The notes beneath the pieces were generated by a model. That model was given only the letters and a program-made list of their open reading frames with translations, was not told where the DNA came from and made no database searches. Positions 17,501 to 25,123 of a DNA stretch of 64,000 nt are shown in pieces; the first letter of the stretch is position 1, and each line of letters opens with the position of its first letter. A program made the position numbers and the translations under genes. Origin of the DNA: Flaviramulus sp. (lineage in GTDB: Bacteria; Bacteroidota; Bacteroidia; Flavobacteriales; Flavobacteriaceae); the NCBI GenBank assembly GCA_030731745.1, contig JANQTJ010000012.1, positions 1 through 64,000 on the forward strand, read 5' to 3'.

Positions 17501-17969
17501 CGAACCAGACCCAAGAGAAGATTTTTCTGGAAATGATGTGGCTAGAAAATTATTAATTTTAGCAAGAGAGTTAGATTTGCAAAATGAATTTGAAGATGTT
17601 TCTGTTCAAAATTTAATTCCAGAAGCGTATCAGAATATTTCTGTAGACTCTTTTTTAAATCAGTTAGAAGTTCTTGATGATGAATTTCAGAATATAAAAC
17701 AGAATCAAGAAACAGGTCATGTATTACGATATGTTGGGGATTTATCAGGTGATTTGTCACTGGATAAAGGGCATTTAGAAGTAAAATTAGTATCTATTCC
17801 AGAAGATAGTACTCTAGGGCATGTAAAAGGTAGTGATGCTATTTTTGAGATATTTACTGAAAGTTACGGTGAACAACCTATAGTGATTCAAGGAGCAGGA
17901 GCAGGAGCGGAGGTTACAGCTCGTGGTGTTTTTGGAGATATTTTAAGATTGTCTAAACATATAAATTAG
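14568..17969 (+). CDS. Three-part fusion: MetX-like homoserine acetyltransferase, aspartokinase, homoserine dehydrogenase
   Basis: One 1133-residue chain joins three steps of the aspartate pathway. Residues 1-320 are an alpha/beta-hydrolase of the MetX family with nucleophile Ser126 in GGSLGGG, Asp269 and His302 (HGHDAF) forming the triad. After a Lys-rich linker (PDSKKKK), residues 329-775 are aspartokinase (KFGGKS at the start) with ACT domains, and residues 776-1133 are homoserine dehydrogenase with the dinucleotide motif GHGLVG at 783-788. The start is TTG: real MetX-like sequence begins at residue 1, and no ATG lies early in the frame. An internal ATG at 15552 opens the ThrA-like half, so separate translation of that half is conceivable. 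The gene makes both homoserine and O-acetylhomoserine for the neighbouring metY. Confidence 0.92.
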   Translation: MKHLLQHIIIKNFTTQSKVLILEIKLSYQIFGKALGSAPVILVNHALTGNSNVAGENGWWKDLVGADKVIDTNLYTVVAFNIPGNGFDGFVIENYKDFVARDIAKLFLIGLNKLKLGKLFATIGGSLGGGIAWEMAVLQPDFTEHLVVVATDWKSTDWLIANCQIQEQFLLNSKNPVHDARMHAMLCYRTPESFKERFQRSKNEDSEIFNVESWLLHHGKKLQERFQLSAYKLMNQLLKTIDVTKNRKSDLNVLEAIQANIHIIGVDSDLFFTAEENRQTHKQLAVTHANVTYNEINSVHGHDAFLMEYEQLEKIVEGIFVPDSKKKKMKVLKFGGKSLANGEGLNKVISIIENKVNAGEKITVVVSARGNATDELEDILNKAHKGLDYKNDFEFFKNYQKEPLSTIDFSEEFSVLEKLFEGVSLLRDFSKKTKDEILAQGELLSVKIVSELLKLKAIKAKATDARKLIKTDGNFGNAKPIAQLSKDNIKGYFKINSSNTVHIVTGFIASNTDNETTTLGRNGSNYTAALLANYLDAEELQNYTHVSGIYTANPDFVEDAQKIRELSFSEANELANFGTTVLHAKTIIPLVEKNINLRILNTFNSDDEGTLITAKPNSKEVTSLSVLDNVALLNLEGRGLLGKSGVDARIFGALANKDISVSIISQGSSERGIGLIIDADQATQAVIALEREFEKDFYSQDVNKIDVVDDVAVISIIGIELSSFHKPFNALIKNQITPLLFNNTVTGRNVSLVVKKSQLHKAMNVIHGEIFGISKKVNIAIFGHGLVGSALINQILKSKNDIEKRKGIHLNVFAIANSKQLLLNKKGVDLNWKSDIKTIQTKSSIDDIIAFAKANHMENLIAVDNTASSNFYQNYIPLVEAGFDLVSSNKIANTITHDFYKELRVKLKDNNKQYLYETTVGAGLPLIDTIKLLHESGENITRIRGVFSGTLSYLFNNFSVQNKPFSTIIQETIDKGFTEPDPREDFSGNDVARKLLILARELDLQNEFEDVSVQNLIPEAYQNISVDSFLNQLEVLDDEFQNIKQNQETGHVLRYVGDLSGDLSLDKGHLEVKLVSIPEDSTLGHVKGSDAIFEIFTESYGEQPIVIQGAGAGAEVTARGVFGDILRLSKHIN

Positions 17970-18086
17970 TTTGTAACACTGATTCAGTTGAAGTGTGATA
18001 ATAATTTTGAAGAAATAATTCAGCCAGTAATACACGAATCTTTTAAAAGTAAAACATTTTTTGAATTCGTGGCCAAACAAAATTAA

Positions 18087-19259
18087 ATGAGCGAGAATAA
18101 GAAGAAATTTGAAACAGAAGCGATTCGGACACAACTAGAACGGACTGATTTTTTAGAACATAGTGCACCATTATATTTAACTTCTAGTTTTGTTTTTGAA
18201 GATGCTGAAGATATGCGTGCATCATTCACTGAAGAAAAGCAACGAAATATATATAGTCGTTTTACAAATCCAAATACATCAGAATTTGTTGATAAAATTT
18301 GTAAAATGGAAGGAGCGGAAAGTGGTCATGCTTTTGCTACAGGGATGGCAGCGGTGTTTTCAACTTTTGCGGCTTTATTAAATAGTGGTGATCATATTGT
18401 ATCTGCGCGCTCAGTGTTTGGTTCTACACACACATTATTTACAAAGTTTTTACCTAAATGGCAAATTACAACCAGTTATTTTAATATTAACGAGCCAGAA
18501 ACTATTGAACGTTTTATCACGTCAAATACAAAAATATTATATGCAGAGTCTCCAACAAACCCAGCTATCGATATTATCGATTTAGAGTTATTAGGAAACA
18601 TCGCAAAAAAGCACAACCTTATTTTAGTAATAGATAATTGTTTTGCAACACCCTACATACAACAACCTATTAAATATGGAGCGCATCTAGTTATTCATTC
18701 GGCTACCAAGTTAATTGACGGACAAGGTCGTGTTTTAGGTGGCGTTACCGTTGGGAGAGCCGATTTAGTAAGAGAAATTTATTTGTTTTCTAGAAATACA
18801 GGTCCTGCATTATCACCTTTTAATGCTTGGGTTTTATCTAAAAGTTTAGAAACTTTAGCCGTAAGAGTTGATAAACATTGTGAAAATGCATTAAAAGTGG
18901 CTGATTTTTTAGAAAATCATCCTAAAATAAATTGGGTAAAATATCCGTTTTTAAAATCGCATCCACAATACGAAGTGGCTAAAAAACAAATGAAATTAGG
19001 GGGCAATATTGTTGCTTTTGAAGTAAAAGGTGGTATTGAAAAAGGACGTAATTTTATTAATGCGATAAAAATGTGTTCGCTTTCTGCTAATTTAGGTGAT
19101 ACGAGAACTATTGTAACACATCCCGCATCTACAACACACAGCAGTTTAGCAGAAGCAGACAGATTAGTGGTAAATATTACGGATGGTTTAGTGCGTGTTT
19201 CAGTTGGTTTGGAACATGTAGATGATATTATTTCGGATTTGGAGCAGGCGTTAAATTAG
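18087..19259 (+). CDS. metZ: O-succinylhomoserine sulfhydrylase-like PLP enzyme
   Basis: Second sulfhydrylase of the cluster, 390 residues, in the cystathionine gamma-synthase family. Signs are YSRFTNPN (PLP phosphate binding), the SVFGSTHTLF stacking loop, YAESPTNPAIDIIDL, and the PLP lysine in HSATKLIDGQGRVLGG, a form typical of MetZ. MetZ enzymes use O-succinylhomoserine and sulfide, yet the neighbour makes the acetyl ester, so substrate preference here is open. A cystathionine gamma-synthase role is an alternative. The gene follows the fusion gene by 117 bases and precedes an Rrf2 regulator by 14. Confidence 0.85.
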   Translation: MSENKKKFETEAIRTQLERTDFLEHSAPLYLTSSFVFEDAEDMRASFTEEKQRNIYSRFTNPNTSEFVDKICKMEGAESGHAFATGMAAVFSTFAALLNSGDHIVSARSVFGSTHTLFTKFLPKWQITTSYFNINEPETIERFITSNTKILYAESPTNPAIDIIDLELLGNIAKKHNLILVIDNCFATPYIQQPIKYGAHLVIHSATKLIDGQGRVLGGVTVGRADLVREIYLFSRNTGPALSPFNAWVLSKSLETLAVRVDKHCENALKVADFLENHPKINWVKYPFLKSHPQYEVAKKQMKLGGNIVAFEVKGGIEKGRNFINAIKMCSLSANLGDTRTIVTHPASTTHSSLAEADRLVVNITDGLVRVSVGLEHVDDIISDLEQALN

Positions 19260-19273
19260 TATATATTAGCATC

Positions 19274-19687
19274 ATGCTATCCAAAAAAACTAAATACGGT
19301 TTAAAAGCACTTACTTACATTGTCAGAAATGCAAGTGACGTACCTGTTCAAGTTGGAGCTATTGCCAAAGGTGAGCAAATACCTCAAAAATTTTTAGAGA
19401 GCATATTACTTACCTTAAGAAAAGCTGGTATTTTAGGATCAAAAAAAGGTAAGTATGGTGGGTACTATTTAAGAAAACAACCTTCTGAAATTTTGATGAC
19501 AGAAGTGATGCGTGTTCTAGAAGGACCAATTGCTATGGTTCCTTGTGTTAGTTTAAATTTTTATGAAAAATGTCATGATTGCCCTGATGAGGTTTCTTGT
19601 AGTGTACATAAACTTATGATCCAGGTGCGTGATAGTACTTTAAATGTATTTAAAAACACAACCTTAGCTGACTTATCCAGTAATTAA
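19274..19687 (+). CDS. Rrf2-family transcriptional regulator
   Basis: Winged-helix repressor of 137 residues. The N-terminal half has the Rrf2 pattern (LSKKTKYGLKALTYI, IPQKFLESILLTLRKAGIL, KYGGYYL). A Cys-rich stretch near residues 94-111 (PCVSLNFYEKCHDCPDEVSC) is where IscR-type members hold an iron-sulfur cluster, and CymR-type members control cysteine metabolism. It lies at the junction of the methionine and sulfate-assimilation genes, and a palindrome overlaps the start of the latter operon (19815-19833). I infer that it regulates sulfur assimilation; the signal could be a cluster, cysteine or O-acetylserine. Confidence 0.88.
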   Translation: MLSKKTKYGLKALTYIVRNASDVPVQVGAIAKGEQIPQKFLESILLTLRKAGILGSKKGKYGGYYLRKQPSEILMTEVMRVLEGPIAMVPCVSLNFYEKCHDCPDEVSCSVHKLMIQVRDSTLNVFKNTTLADLSSN

Positions 19688-19780
19688 TACTGCGGATTTA
19701 TCAATTCAATTGCTTTTTATTAATTCTTTTTCTTTTTTTATTCTATAAAATTCAATTATTCTAAAAAAGTATTAAAACTG

Positions 19781-19810
19781 TTTGTGCTTTAATAATAAGT
19801 TTTATATTTG
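19781..19810 (+). promoter_or_regulatory. Promoter of the sulfate assimilation operon
   Basis: TTTG at 19781-19784 and a perfect TATATTTG at 19803-19810 with an 18-base spacer match the Bacteroidota housekeeping promoter. Transcription would begin at about 19817, inside the palindrome that follows. Confidence 0.75.
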
Positions 19811-19814
19811 TATT

Positions 19815-19833
19815 TCCTATTAAATCGATAGGA
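19815..19833. promoter_or_regulatory. Palindromic operator candidate
   Basis: TCCTAT and ATAGGA flank a 7-base centre, directly over the predicted start of transcription. The position suits a repressor site, and the adjacent Rrf2 gene is the obvious candidate regulator. The link is inferred from position only. Confidence 0.45.
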
Positions 19834-19854
19834 TTAATATTAAATATTTTTTAA

Positions 19855-20121
19855 ATGATTATTGATAGCGTTTTAACTAGACATACAAAACAAGAAAAAA
19901 CATCAGACTTAACTGATAAGCCCAACGAAAAACTTAAAAGAAGTTTAGCGAAAACAATAAGTTGGAGAATTGTTGGGACACTTGATACGGTTTTAATTTC
20001 TTGGTTAATAACAGGTACTTTAGCTTTAGCTTTTTCAATTGGTTTAGTAGAATTGGTTACCAAAATGGTACTGTATTTTTTTCATGAGCGTGCTTGGAAT
20101 AATATAAAATGGGGGAAATAA
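19855..20121 (+). CDS. DUF2061 small membrane protein
   Basis: An 88-residue protein whose last 60 residues match the DUF2061 pattern: KTISWRIVGTLDT, two hydrophobic segments (about 41-58 and 60-75), and the end FFHERAWNNIKWG. Family members often sit at the head of sulfate assimilation operons in this phylum, and this one is two bases upstream of cysH. The role is unknown; a part in sulfate or sulfite movement across the membrane would fit the context but is not shown. Confidence 0.85.
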   Translation: MIIDSVLTRHTKQEKTSDLTDKPNEKLKRSLAKTISWRIVGTLDTVLISWLITGTLALAFSIGLVELVTKMVLYFFHERAWNNIKWGK

Positions 20122-20123
20122 TC

Positions 20124-20741
20124 ATGGACAAGAATATAATAGATGAATTAAATATTCAATACAAAAAAGCCTTACCTAATGAAATTATCAAAAAGGCTTT
20201 TGAACTCAGTAATGAAGCTGTTGTAACTACAAATTTTAGGCCTTATGAATCAGCTATACTTCACGCCGTAAGTAATGTAAATTCTAAAATACCAGTTGTA
20301 TGGTGTGACACCGGTTACAATACGCCGCAAACGTATAAACATGCCGAGGTTTTAATAGCGGATTTAGGTTTAAACATTTTTTTATATGTGCCAAAACAAA
20401 CGGTCGCACATCGTGATGTGGTTATGGGAATTCCAAGTATTGACTCTCCGGAACACAGTTTATTTACTGAACAGGTAAAGTTGGAGCCTTTTAAACGTGC
20501 TTTGGAATTTCATAAACCAAAAGTTTGGTTCACAAACTTGCGCCAAGGACAAACTTCCTTTAGAGATAGTATCGGAATTTTTAGTTTAAGTAAAGATGAC
20601 GTTTTAAAAGTAAGTCCTTTTTATTACTGGTCTGATGAAAAATTAGACACATATTTAGTAGAGAATAATTTACCAAACGAGTTTAAATACTTCGATCCAA
20701 CAAAAGCTTTAGAAAACAGAGAGTGTGGTTTACATGCTTAA
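20124..20741 (+). CDS. cysH: Phosphoadenylyl-sulfate reductase
   Basis: Reduces activated sulfate to sulfite with thioredoxin as electron donor. Visible are the N-type PP-loop fold, VVWCDTGYNTPQTY, the substrate segment TNLRQGQTSFRDS, and the C-terminal catalytic Cys in ECGLH (Cys201). The Cys-Cys and CxxC pairs that hold the iron-sulfur cluster of plant-type APS reductases are absent, so PAPS should be the substrate. I use the ATG at 20124 next to the stop of the upstream gene; an ATG at 20109 would overlap it. No APS kinase gene (cysC) is in the operon. Confidence 0.9.
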   Translation: MDKNIIDELNIQYKKALPNEIIKKAFELSNEAVVTTNFRPYESAILHAVSNVNSKIPVVWCDTGYNTPQTYKHAEVLIADLGLNIFLYVPKQTVAHRDVVMGIPSIDSPEHSLFTEQVKLEPFKRALEFHKPKVWFTNLRQGQTSFRDSIGIFSLSKDDVLKVSPFYYWSDEKLDTYLVENNLPNEFKYFDPTKALENRECGLHA

Positions 20742-21669
20742 GAAAATTGATGAAATAAATATGGCTAATAAAGATACATCACACATAAATTCGCTTGAAA
20801 ATGAAGCGATATATATCATAAGAGAAGTAGCTGCACAGTTTGAAAAACCAGTGCTGTTATTTTCAGGAGGAAAAGATTCTATCACTTTAGTTCGGTTAGC
20901 AGTAAAGGCTTTTTATCCTGCAAAAGTCCCGTTCCCTTTAATGCATATTGATACAGGTCATAACTTTCCTGAAACTATTGAGTTTAGAGATCGTTTAGTA
21001 GAAGAATTAGGTTTAGACCTAATTGTTAGAAATGTTCAAGATTCCATTGACGAAGGAAAAGTGAAAGAAGAATCTGGAAGATATTCTAGCAGAAACATGT
21101 TGCAAACTACAACCCTATTAGATGCTATTGAAGAATTTAAATTTGATGCCTGTATAGGTGGTGCAAGACGTGACGAGGAAAAAGCGAGAGCTAAAGAACG
21201 TATTTTTTCAGTGCGTGATGATTTTGGACAATGGGATGAAAAAAACCAACGTCCAGAGTTGTTTGATATGCTAAATGGTCAAATAGATCACGGACAAAAT
21301 GTACGTGTTTTTCCTATTTCAAATTGGACAGAACTGGATGTTTGGTCTTATATCGAAAGAGAAAATATTGAAATTCCTTCTATTTATTTTGCCCACACAA
21401 GAGCCACATTTTTACGTGACGGTTTAATTTGGTCTGCTGATGATGAAGTTGTTTATAGAGATGAACACGAAGCGGTTGAAGATCGTTTAGTACGTTTCAG
21501 AACCGTTGGAGACATGAGTTGTACTGCAGCTGTTTTATCTGATGCAACAACAATTTCTAAAGTAGTTGAAGAAATTAGGGAATCTACTATTTCAGAACGA
21601 GGCGCACGTATTGACGATAAACGTTCAGAAGCAGCCATGGAAAAACGTAAACAACAAGGTTACTTTTAA
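20734..21669 (+). CDS. cysD: Sulfate adenylyltransferase subunit 2
   Basis: Catalytic subunit of ATP sulfurylase, which makes APS from sulfate and ATP in a complex with the GTPase CysN. The PP-loop is SGGKDSIT near residue 40, followed by HIDTGHNFPET, GGARRDEEKARAKER and the conserved C-terminus with ERGARIDD and KRKQQGYF. Its ATG at 20734 overlaps the end of cysH by eight bases, which suggests translational coupling; an ATG at 20761 is an alternative with a more usual N-terminus. Confidence 0.94.
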   Translation: MLKKIDEINMANKDTSHINSLENEAIYIIREVAAQFEKPVLLFSGGKDSITLVRLAVKAFYPAKVPFPLMHIDTGHNFPETIEFRDRLVEELGLDLIVRNVQDSIDEGKVKEESGRYSSRNMLQTTTLLDAIEEFKFDACIGGARRDEEKARAKERIFSVRDDFGQWDEKNQRPELFDMLNGQIDHGQNVRVFPISNWTELDVWSYIERENIEIPSIYFAHTRATFLRDGLIWSADDEVVYRDEHEAVEDRLVRFRTVGDMSCTAAVLSDATTISKVVEEIRESTISERGARIDDKRSEAAMEKRKQQGYF

Positions 21670-21749
21670 AAATTTACTAGAGCAGATTTTAATTTAATTA
21701 ACATGAAAACTTTAAAAAAGGTTAAGGGAATTAGCCAATAGCATAAAAA

Positions 21750-22997
21750 ATGGAAGTATTAAAAATAGCAACAGCTGGGAGTGTAGATGATGGAAAAAGC
21801 ACCTTAATAGGTCGTATTCTTTACGATACTAAATCATTAACTACAGATAAACTAGAAGCCATTGAAAAAACAAGCAAGCAACGTGGATATGATTATTTAG
21901 ATTTTTCATTAGCTACTGATGGCTTGGTAGCTGAAAGAGAACAAGGAATTACCATTGATGTCGCACATATTTATTTTTCAACACAAAAGAAAAGTTACAT
22001 TATTGCTGATACTCCAGGGCATGTCGAGTATACCAGAAATATGGTTACCGGAGCATCAACATCACAAGCAGCCATTATTTTAATAGATGCAAGAAGAGGT
22101 GTAATTGAGCAAACAAATCGTCATTTTTTTATTAATAATTTATTGAGAATTAAAGATGTTGTAGTGGCGATCAATAAAATGGATTTGGTAAGTTATTCTG
22201 AAGAAATTTACAATAAAATCAAAGCTGATTTTTCAGAATTGATGCGTAAAAGAGATTATCAAGACCAAAAAATCACATTCATTCCGGTAAGTGCTTTAAA
22301 AGGCGATAATGTTGTTAATAAATCTAAAAACATGCCTTGGTATAGAGGCGAAGCGTTATTGGAGCATTTAGAGCAACTTGATAAAAAAGATATTTACAAT
22401 GTAGGTACACCACGTTTTCCTGTGCAATATGTTATCAGACCAAAAACTGAAGATTTTCATGATTTTAGAGGTTACGCAGGAAAAGTTTATGGAGGTGAGT
22501 TGAGTGTTGGAGACGATATTATGGTATTACCTTCAAAAACAAAATCTAAAATAAAAGACATTTTTTTCTATGATCAAAAATATCAAACAGCTTCAAGACG
22601 CTCATCGGTTACGATAACTTTAGAGAATGATATCAATGTGAGTCGAGGCGATATGATTGTTAAATCTGGCGACTTGCCTATTATCGATAAACAATTTACA
22701 GCAACTGTTTGTTGGATGGATGCTCAGCAATTAACTACAGGTGCTAAATACGTGTTACAACATGGCATTAATAAGGTTTTAGCAAAAGTTGATAAGATTA
22801 ATCATAAAATCAATCCAGATTATTCTGGTATTGAAGAAAATGTTTCTGGTTTAAAAGTAAATGATATTGCTTCGGTTACCTTCAAATTAAATAAACCTAT
22901 TTTTTACGATCCATTTAAAAATCACAGAACTAATGGGTCTTTCATCCTAATTGATACACAAAATAATAACACCGTAGGCGCTGGCTTTATTCAATAA
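21750..22997 (+). CDS. cysN: Sulfate adenylyltransferase subunit 1
   Basis: GTPase partner of CysD; GTP hydrolysis drives APS formation. The elongation-factor-like G motifs are GSVDDGKST (G1), DTPGHVEY (G3) and NKMD (G4), followed by beta-barrel domains, 415 residues in all. The protein ends where many CysNC proteins continue into APS kinase, so it is the unfused form. It follows cysD by 80 bases. Confidence 0.94.
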   Translation: MEVLKIATAGSVDDGKSTLIGRILYDTKSLTTDKLEAIEKTSKQRGYDYLDFSLATDGLVAEREQGITIDVAHIYFSTQKKSYIIADTPGHVEYTRNMVTGASTSQAAIILIDARRGVIEQTNRHFFINNLLRIKDVVVAINKMDLVSYSEEIYNKIKADFSELMRKRDYQDQKITFIPVSALKGDNVVNKSKNMPWYRGEALLEHLEQLDKKDIYNVGTPRFPVQYVIRPKTEDFHDFRGYAGKVYGGELSVGDDIMVLPSKTKSKIKDIFFYDQKYQTASRRSSVTITLENDINVSRGDMIVKSGDLPIIDKQFTATVCWMDAQQLTTGAKYVLQHGINKVLAKVDKINHKINPDYSGIEENVSGLKVNDIASVTFKLNKPIFYDPFKNHRTNGSFILIDTQNNNTVGAGFIQ

Positions 22998-23006
22998 AAA
23001 GAGAAT

Positions 23007-25103
23007 ATGCAAAGTTTTAGAACAGAAATTGAAAATCCAGTTATTGAAAAAGATATTATCGAATTAGCTAATAAAATTGAGCTTTTCAATAATGGAAAAA
23101 TAGACGAAGAAAAGTTTAGAAGTCTGCGTTTAGCTCGTGGTGTTTACGGGCAACGTCAAGAGGGCGTTCAAATGATACGTATCAAATTACCCTTTGGAAA
23201 AGTAAAGTGTAATCAACTAAAAAGAATTGCAGACGTATCCGATGAATATTCAAGAGGGCGTTTACATATTACAACACGCCAAGATATTCAAATTCATTAT
23301 GTAGATTTAAATAGAACACCAGAACTTTGGGCAGAATTAGAGCGAGATGATGTAACCTTAAGAGAAGCTTGTGGGAATACGGTTAGAAACGTCACAGCAA
23401 GTGAAACAGCTGGTATAGATATTAATGAGCCTTTTGATGTATCGCCTTATGCAGATGCCTTATTTCGTTTCTTTTTAAGAAATCCAATTTGCCAAGAAAT
23501 GGGACGAAAGTTTAAGGTGTCTTTTTCATCTTCAGATGAAGATACAGGGTTGTCTTACATGCACGATTTAGGATTTATTGCTAAAATTGAAAATAACGTT
23601 CGAGGTTTTAAAGTCATGATTGGTGGTGGTTTAGGCTCACAACCTCGACACGCAGACGTGCTTTACGATTTTCTGCCTTCAGATAAAATTATTCCAGTTA
23701 TGGAAGGGGTTTTACGAATTTTTGATAGGTATGGAGAACGTAAAAGTCGTGCTAAAGCTAGAATGAAATTTTTAATAAAGGATATTGGTTTAGAGGCTTT
23801 CAGAGAGTTAGTCAGCGCAGAGCAAAATGCTATAGAGTTTGATGTGGTAGCTATTAATGCAAATACATTTGAAGCCTCTAAACCAGTATCAGTTAATATG
23901 CCAATAGTTGAAATTAAAGACCAAATTGCTTTCAGTTTATGGAAGTCAACCAATATAATTCCGCAAAAGCAAGAAGGTTATGTGGCAATTGGGATTAAAG
24001 TGCTTTTAGGAGATTTTTATACGGATAAAGCACGATTGTTGGCGGATTTAGTTGAAAAATATGCTGCAGGAGAAATTCGTTTAACACTACGTCAAAACAT
24101 ATTGATTCCATTTGTTAAAGAAGACTTAATCCCTTTTTTCTATACAGAATTAGATAAACTTGGTTTTGTTGAGGCAGGATATAATAAGGCAGTTGATATT
24201 ACTGCTTGCCCAGGAACAGATACGTGTAATTTAGGAATTGCAAGCAGTACAGGGATAGCAGATGAGTTGGAACGTGTTATTAAATCTGAATATCCACAAT
24301 ATTTAGAGAATAACGATTTGGTAATAAAAATAAGTGGTTGTATGAATGCTTGTGGGCAACATACTATGGCAAATATTGGATTCCAAGGCATGTCTGTTCG
24401 TACACCAAATAAATTAGTGGCACCTGCATTACAAGTATTGTTGGGTGGTGGAAATTTAGGGGATGGTAACGGTGTTTTTGCTGATAAAGTCGCAAAAGTA
24501 CCTAGTAAAAGAGGTCCAGAAGCATTACGTAGAATTTTGAATGATTTTGAATCCCATGCGGAAGGAAAGAAATTTGTAGATTATTATAAAGAAAAAGGTG
24601 AACGTTATTTTTACGATTTGTTAAATGATTTACAGGATGTTACAAATTTAACTCAAGAAGATTTTATCGATTGGGGAACCAATGAAGCCTATGTTAAAGA
24701 AATTGGTGTAGGAGAATGTGCTGGTGTTGTTATAGATTTAATAGCTACTTTGTTTTTAGAAAGTGAAGAAAAAATAGAAAATGCCAAAGTATCCTTTGGT
24801 AATAAAGTGTATTCAAATGCTATATATCATGCTTATAGTTCTTTGGTTAATTCGGCAAAAGCTTTGCTGTTAGCTGATAATATATCAACAAATACTCAAG
24901 CAGGTATTATTTCTCAATTTAATGAGTTTTTTATTGAAAGTGGTAAAATTGATTTAGGGACTTCTTTTCCAGAATTAATTTATCAAATTAATAAACAGGC
25001 ACCTACTGAGGCATTTGCTATAAAATACATAGAAAATGCGCGTGGTTTTTTACAAAAAGTAAGAGATTTTAGAGAACAAGAAACTAGTATTTCAAATATT
25101 TAA
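23007..25103 (+). CDS. Ferredoxin-type sulfite (or nitrite) reductase with C-terminal HEPN-like domain
   Basis: Six-electron reduction of sulfite to sulfide at a coupled siroheme and 4Fe-4S centre. Two ferredoxin-like and two siroheme half-domains are visible, with RGRLHITTRQDIQIH near residue 90 and cluster ligands Cys401, Cys407, Cys445 and Cys449 (CPGTDTC and SGCMNAC). After about residue 565 comes a helical tail of about 130 residues with a HEPN-like pattern (YSNAIYHAYSSLVNSAKALL). It lacks the RxxxxH ribonuclease motif, so a binding role is more likely than RNA cleavage. The neighbours (sulfate genes upstream, siroheme and ferredoxin reductase genes downstream) favour sulfite over nitrite. 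Confidence 0.9.
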   Translation: MQSFRTEIENPVIEKDIIELANKIELFNNGKIDEEKFRSLRLARGVYGQRQEGVQMIRIKLPFGKVKCNQLKRIADVSDEYSRGRLHITTRQDIQIHYVDLNRTPELWAELERDDVTLREACGNTVRNVTASETAGIDINEPFDVSPYADALFRFFLRNPICQEMGRKFKVSFSSSDEDTGLSYMHDLGFIAKIENNVRGFKVMIGGGLGSQPRHADVLYDFLPSDKIIPVMEGVLRIFDRYGERKSRAKARMKFLIKDIGLEAFRELVSAEQNAIEFDVVAINANTFEASKPVSVNMPIVEIKDQIAFSLWKSTNIIPQKQEGYVAIGIKVLLGDFYTDKARLLADLVEKYAAGEIRLTLRQNILIPFVKEDLIPFFYTELDKLGFVEAGYNKAVDITACPGTDTCNLGIASSTGIADELERVIKSEYPQYLENNDLVIKISGCMNACGQHTMANIGFQGMSVRTPNKLVAPALQVLLGGGNLGDGNGVFADKVAKVPSKRGPEALRRILNDFESHAEGKKFVDYYKEKGERYFYDLLNDLQDVTNLTQEDFIDWGTNEAYVKEIGVGECAGVVIDLIATLFLESEEKIENAKVSFGNKVYSNAIYHAYSSLVNSAKALLLADNISTNTQAGIISQFNEFFIESGKIDLGTSFPELIYQINKQAPTEAFAIKYIENARGFLQKVRDFREQETSISNI

Positions 25104-25123
25104 ACAGTTAATAAAAGGGAATA

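Noticed and set aside
21703-21741. 12-codon frame between cysD and cysN as a leader peptide
   Set aside because: It has no run of Cys or Met codons and no terminator follows, so nothing supports attenuation.
24700-25103. HEPN tail of the sulfite reductase as a toxin or defence domain
   Set aside because: The RxxxxH ribonuclease motif is absent, there is no MNT partner, and the context is purely metabolic.
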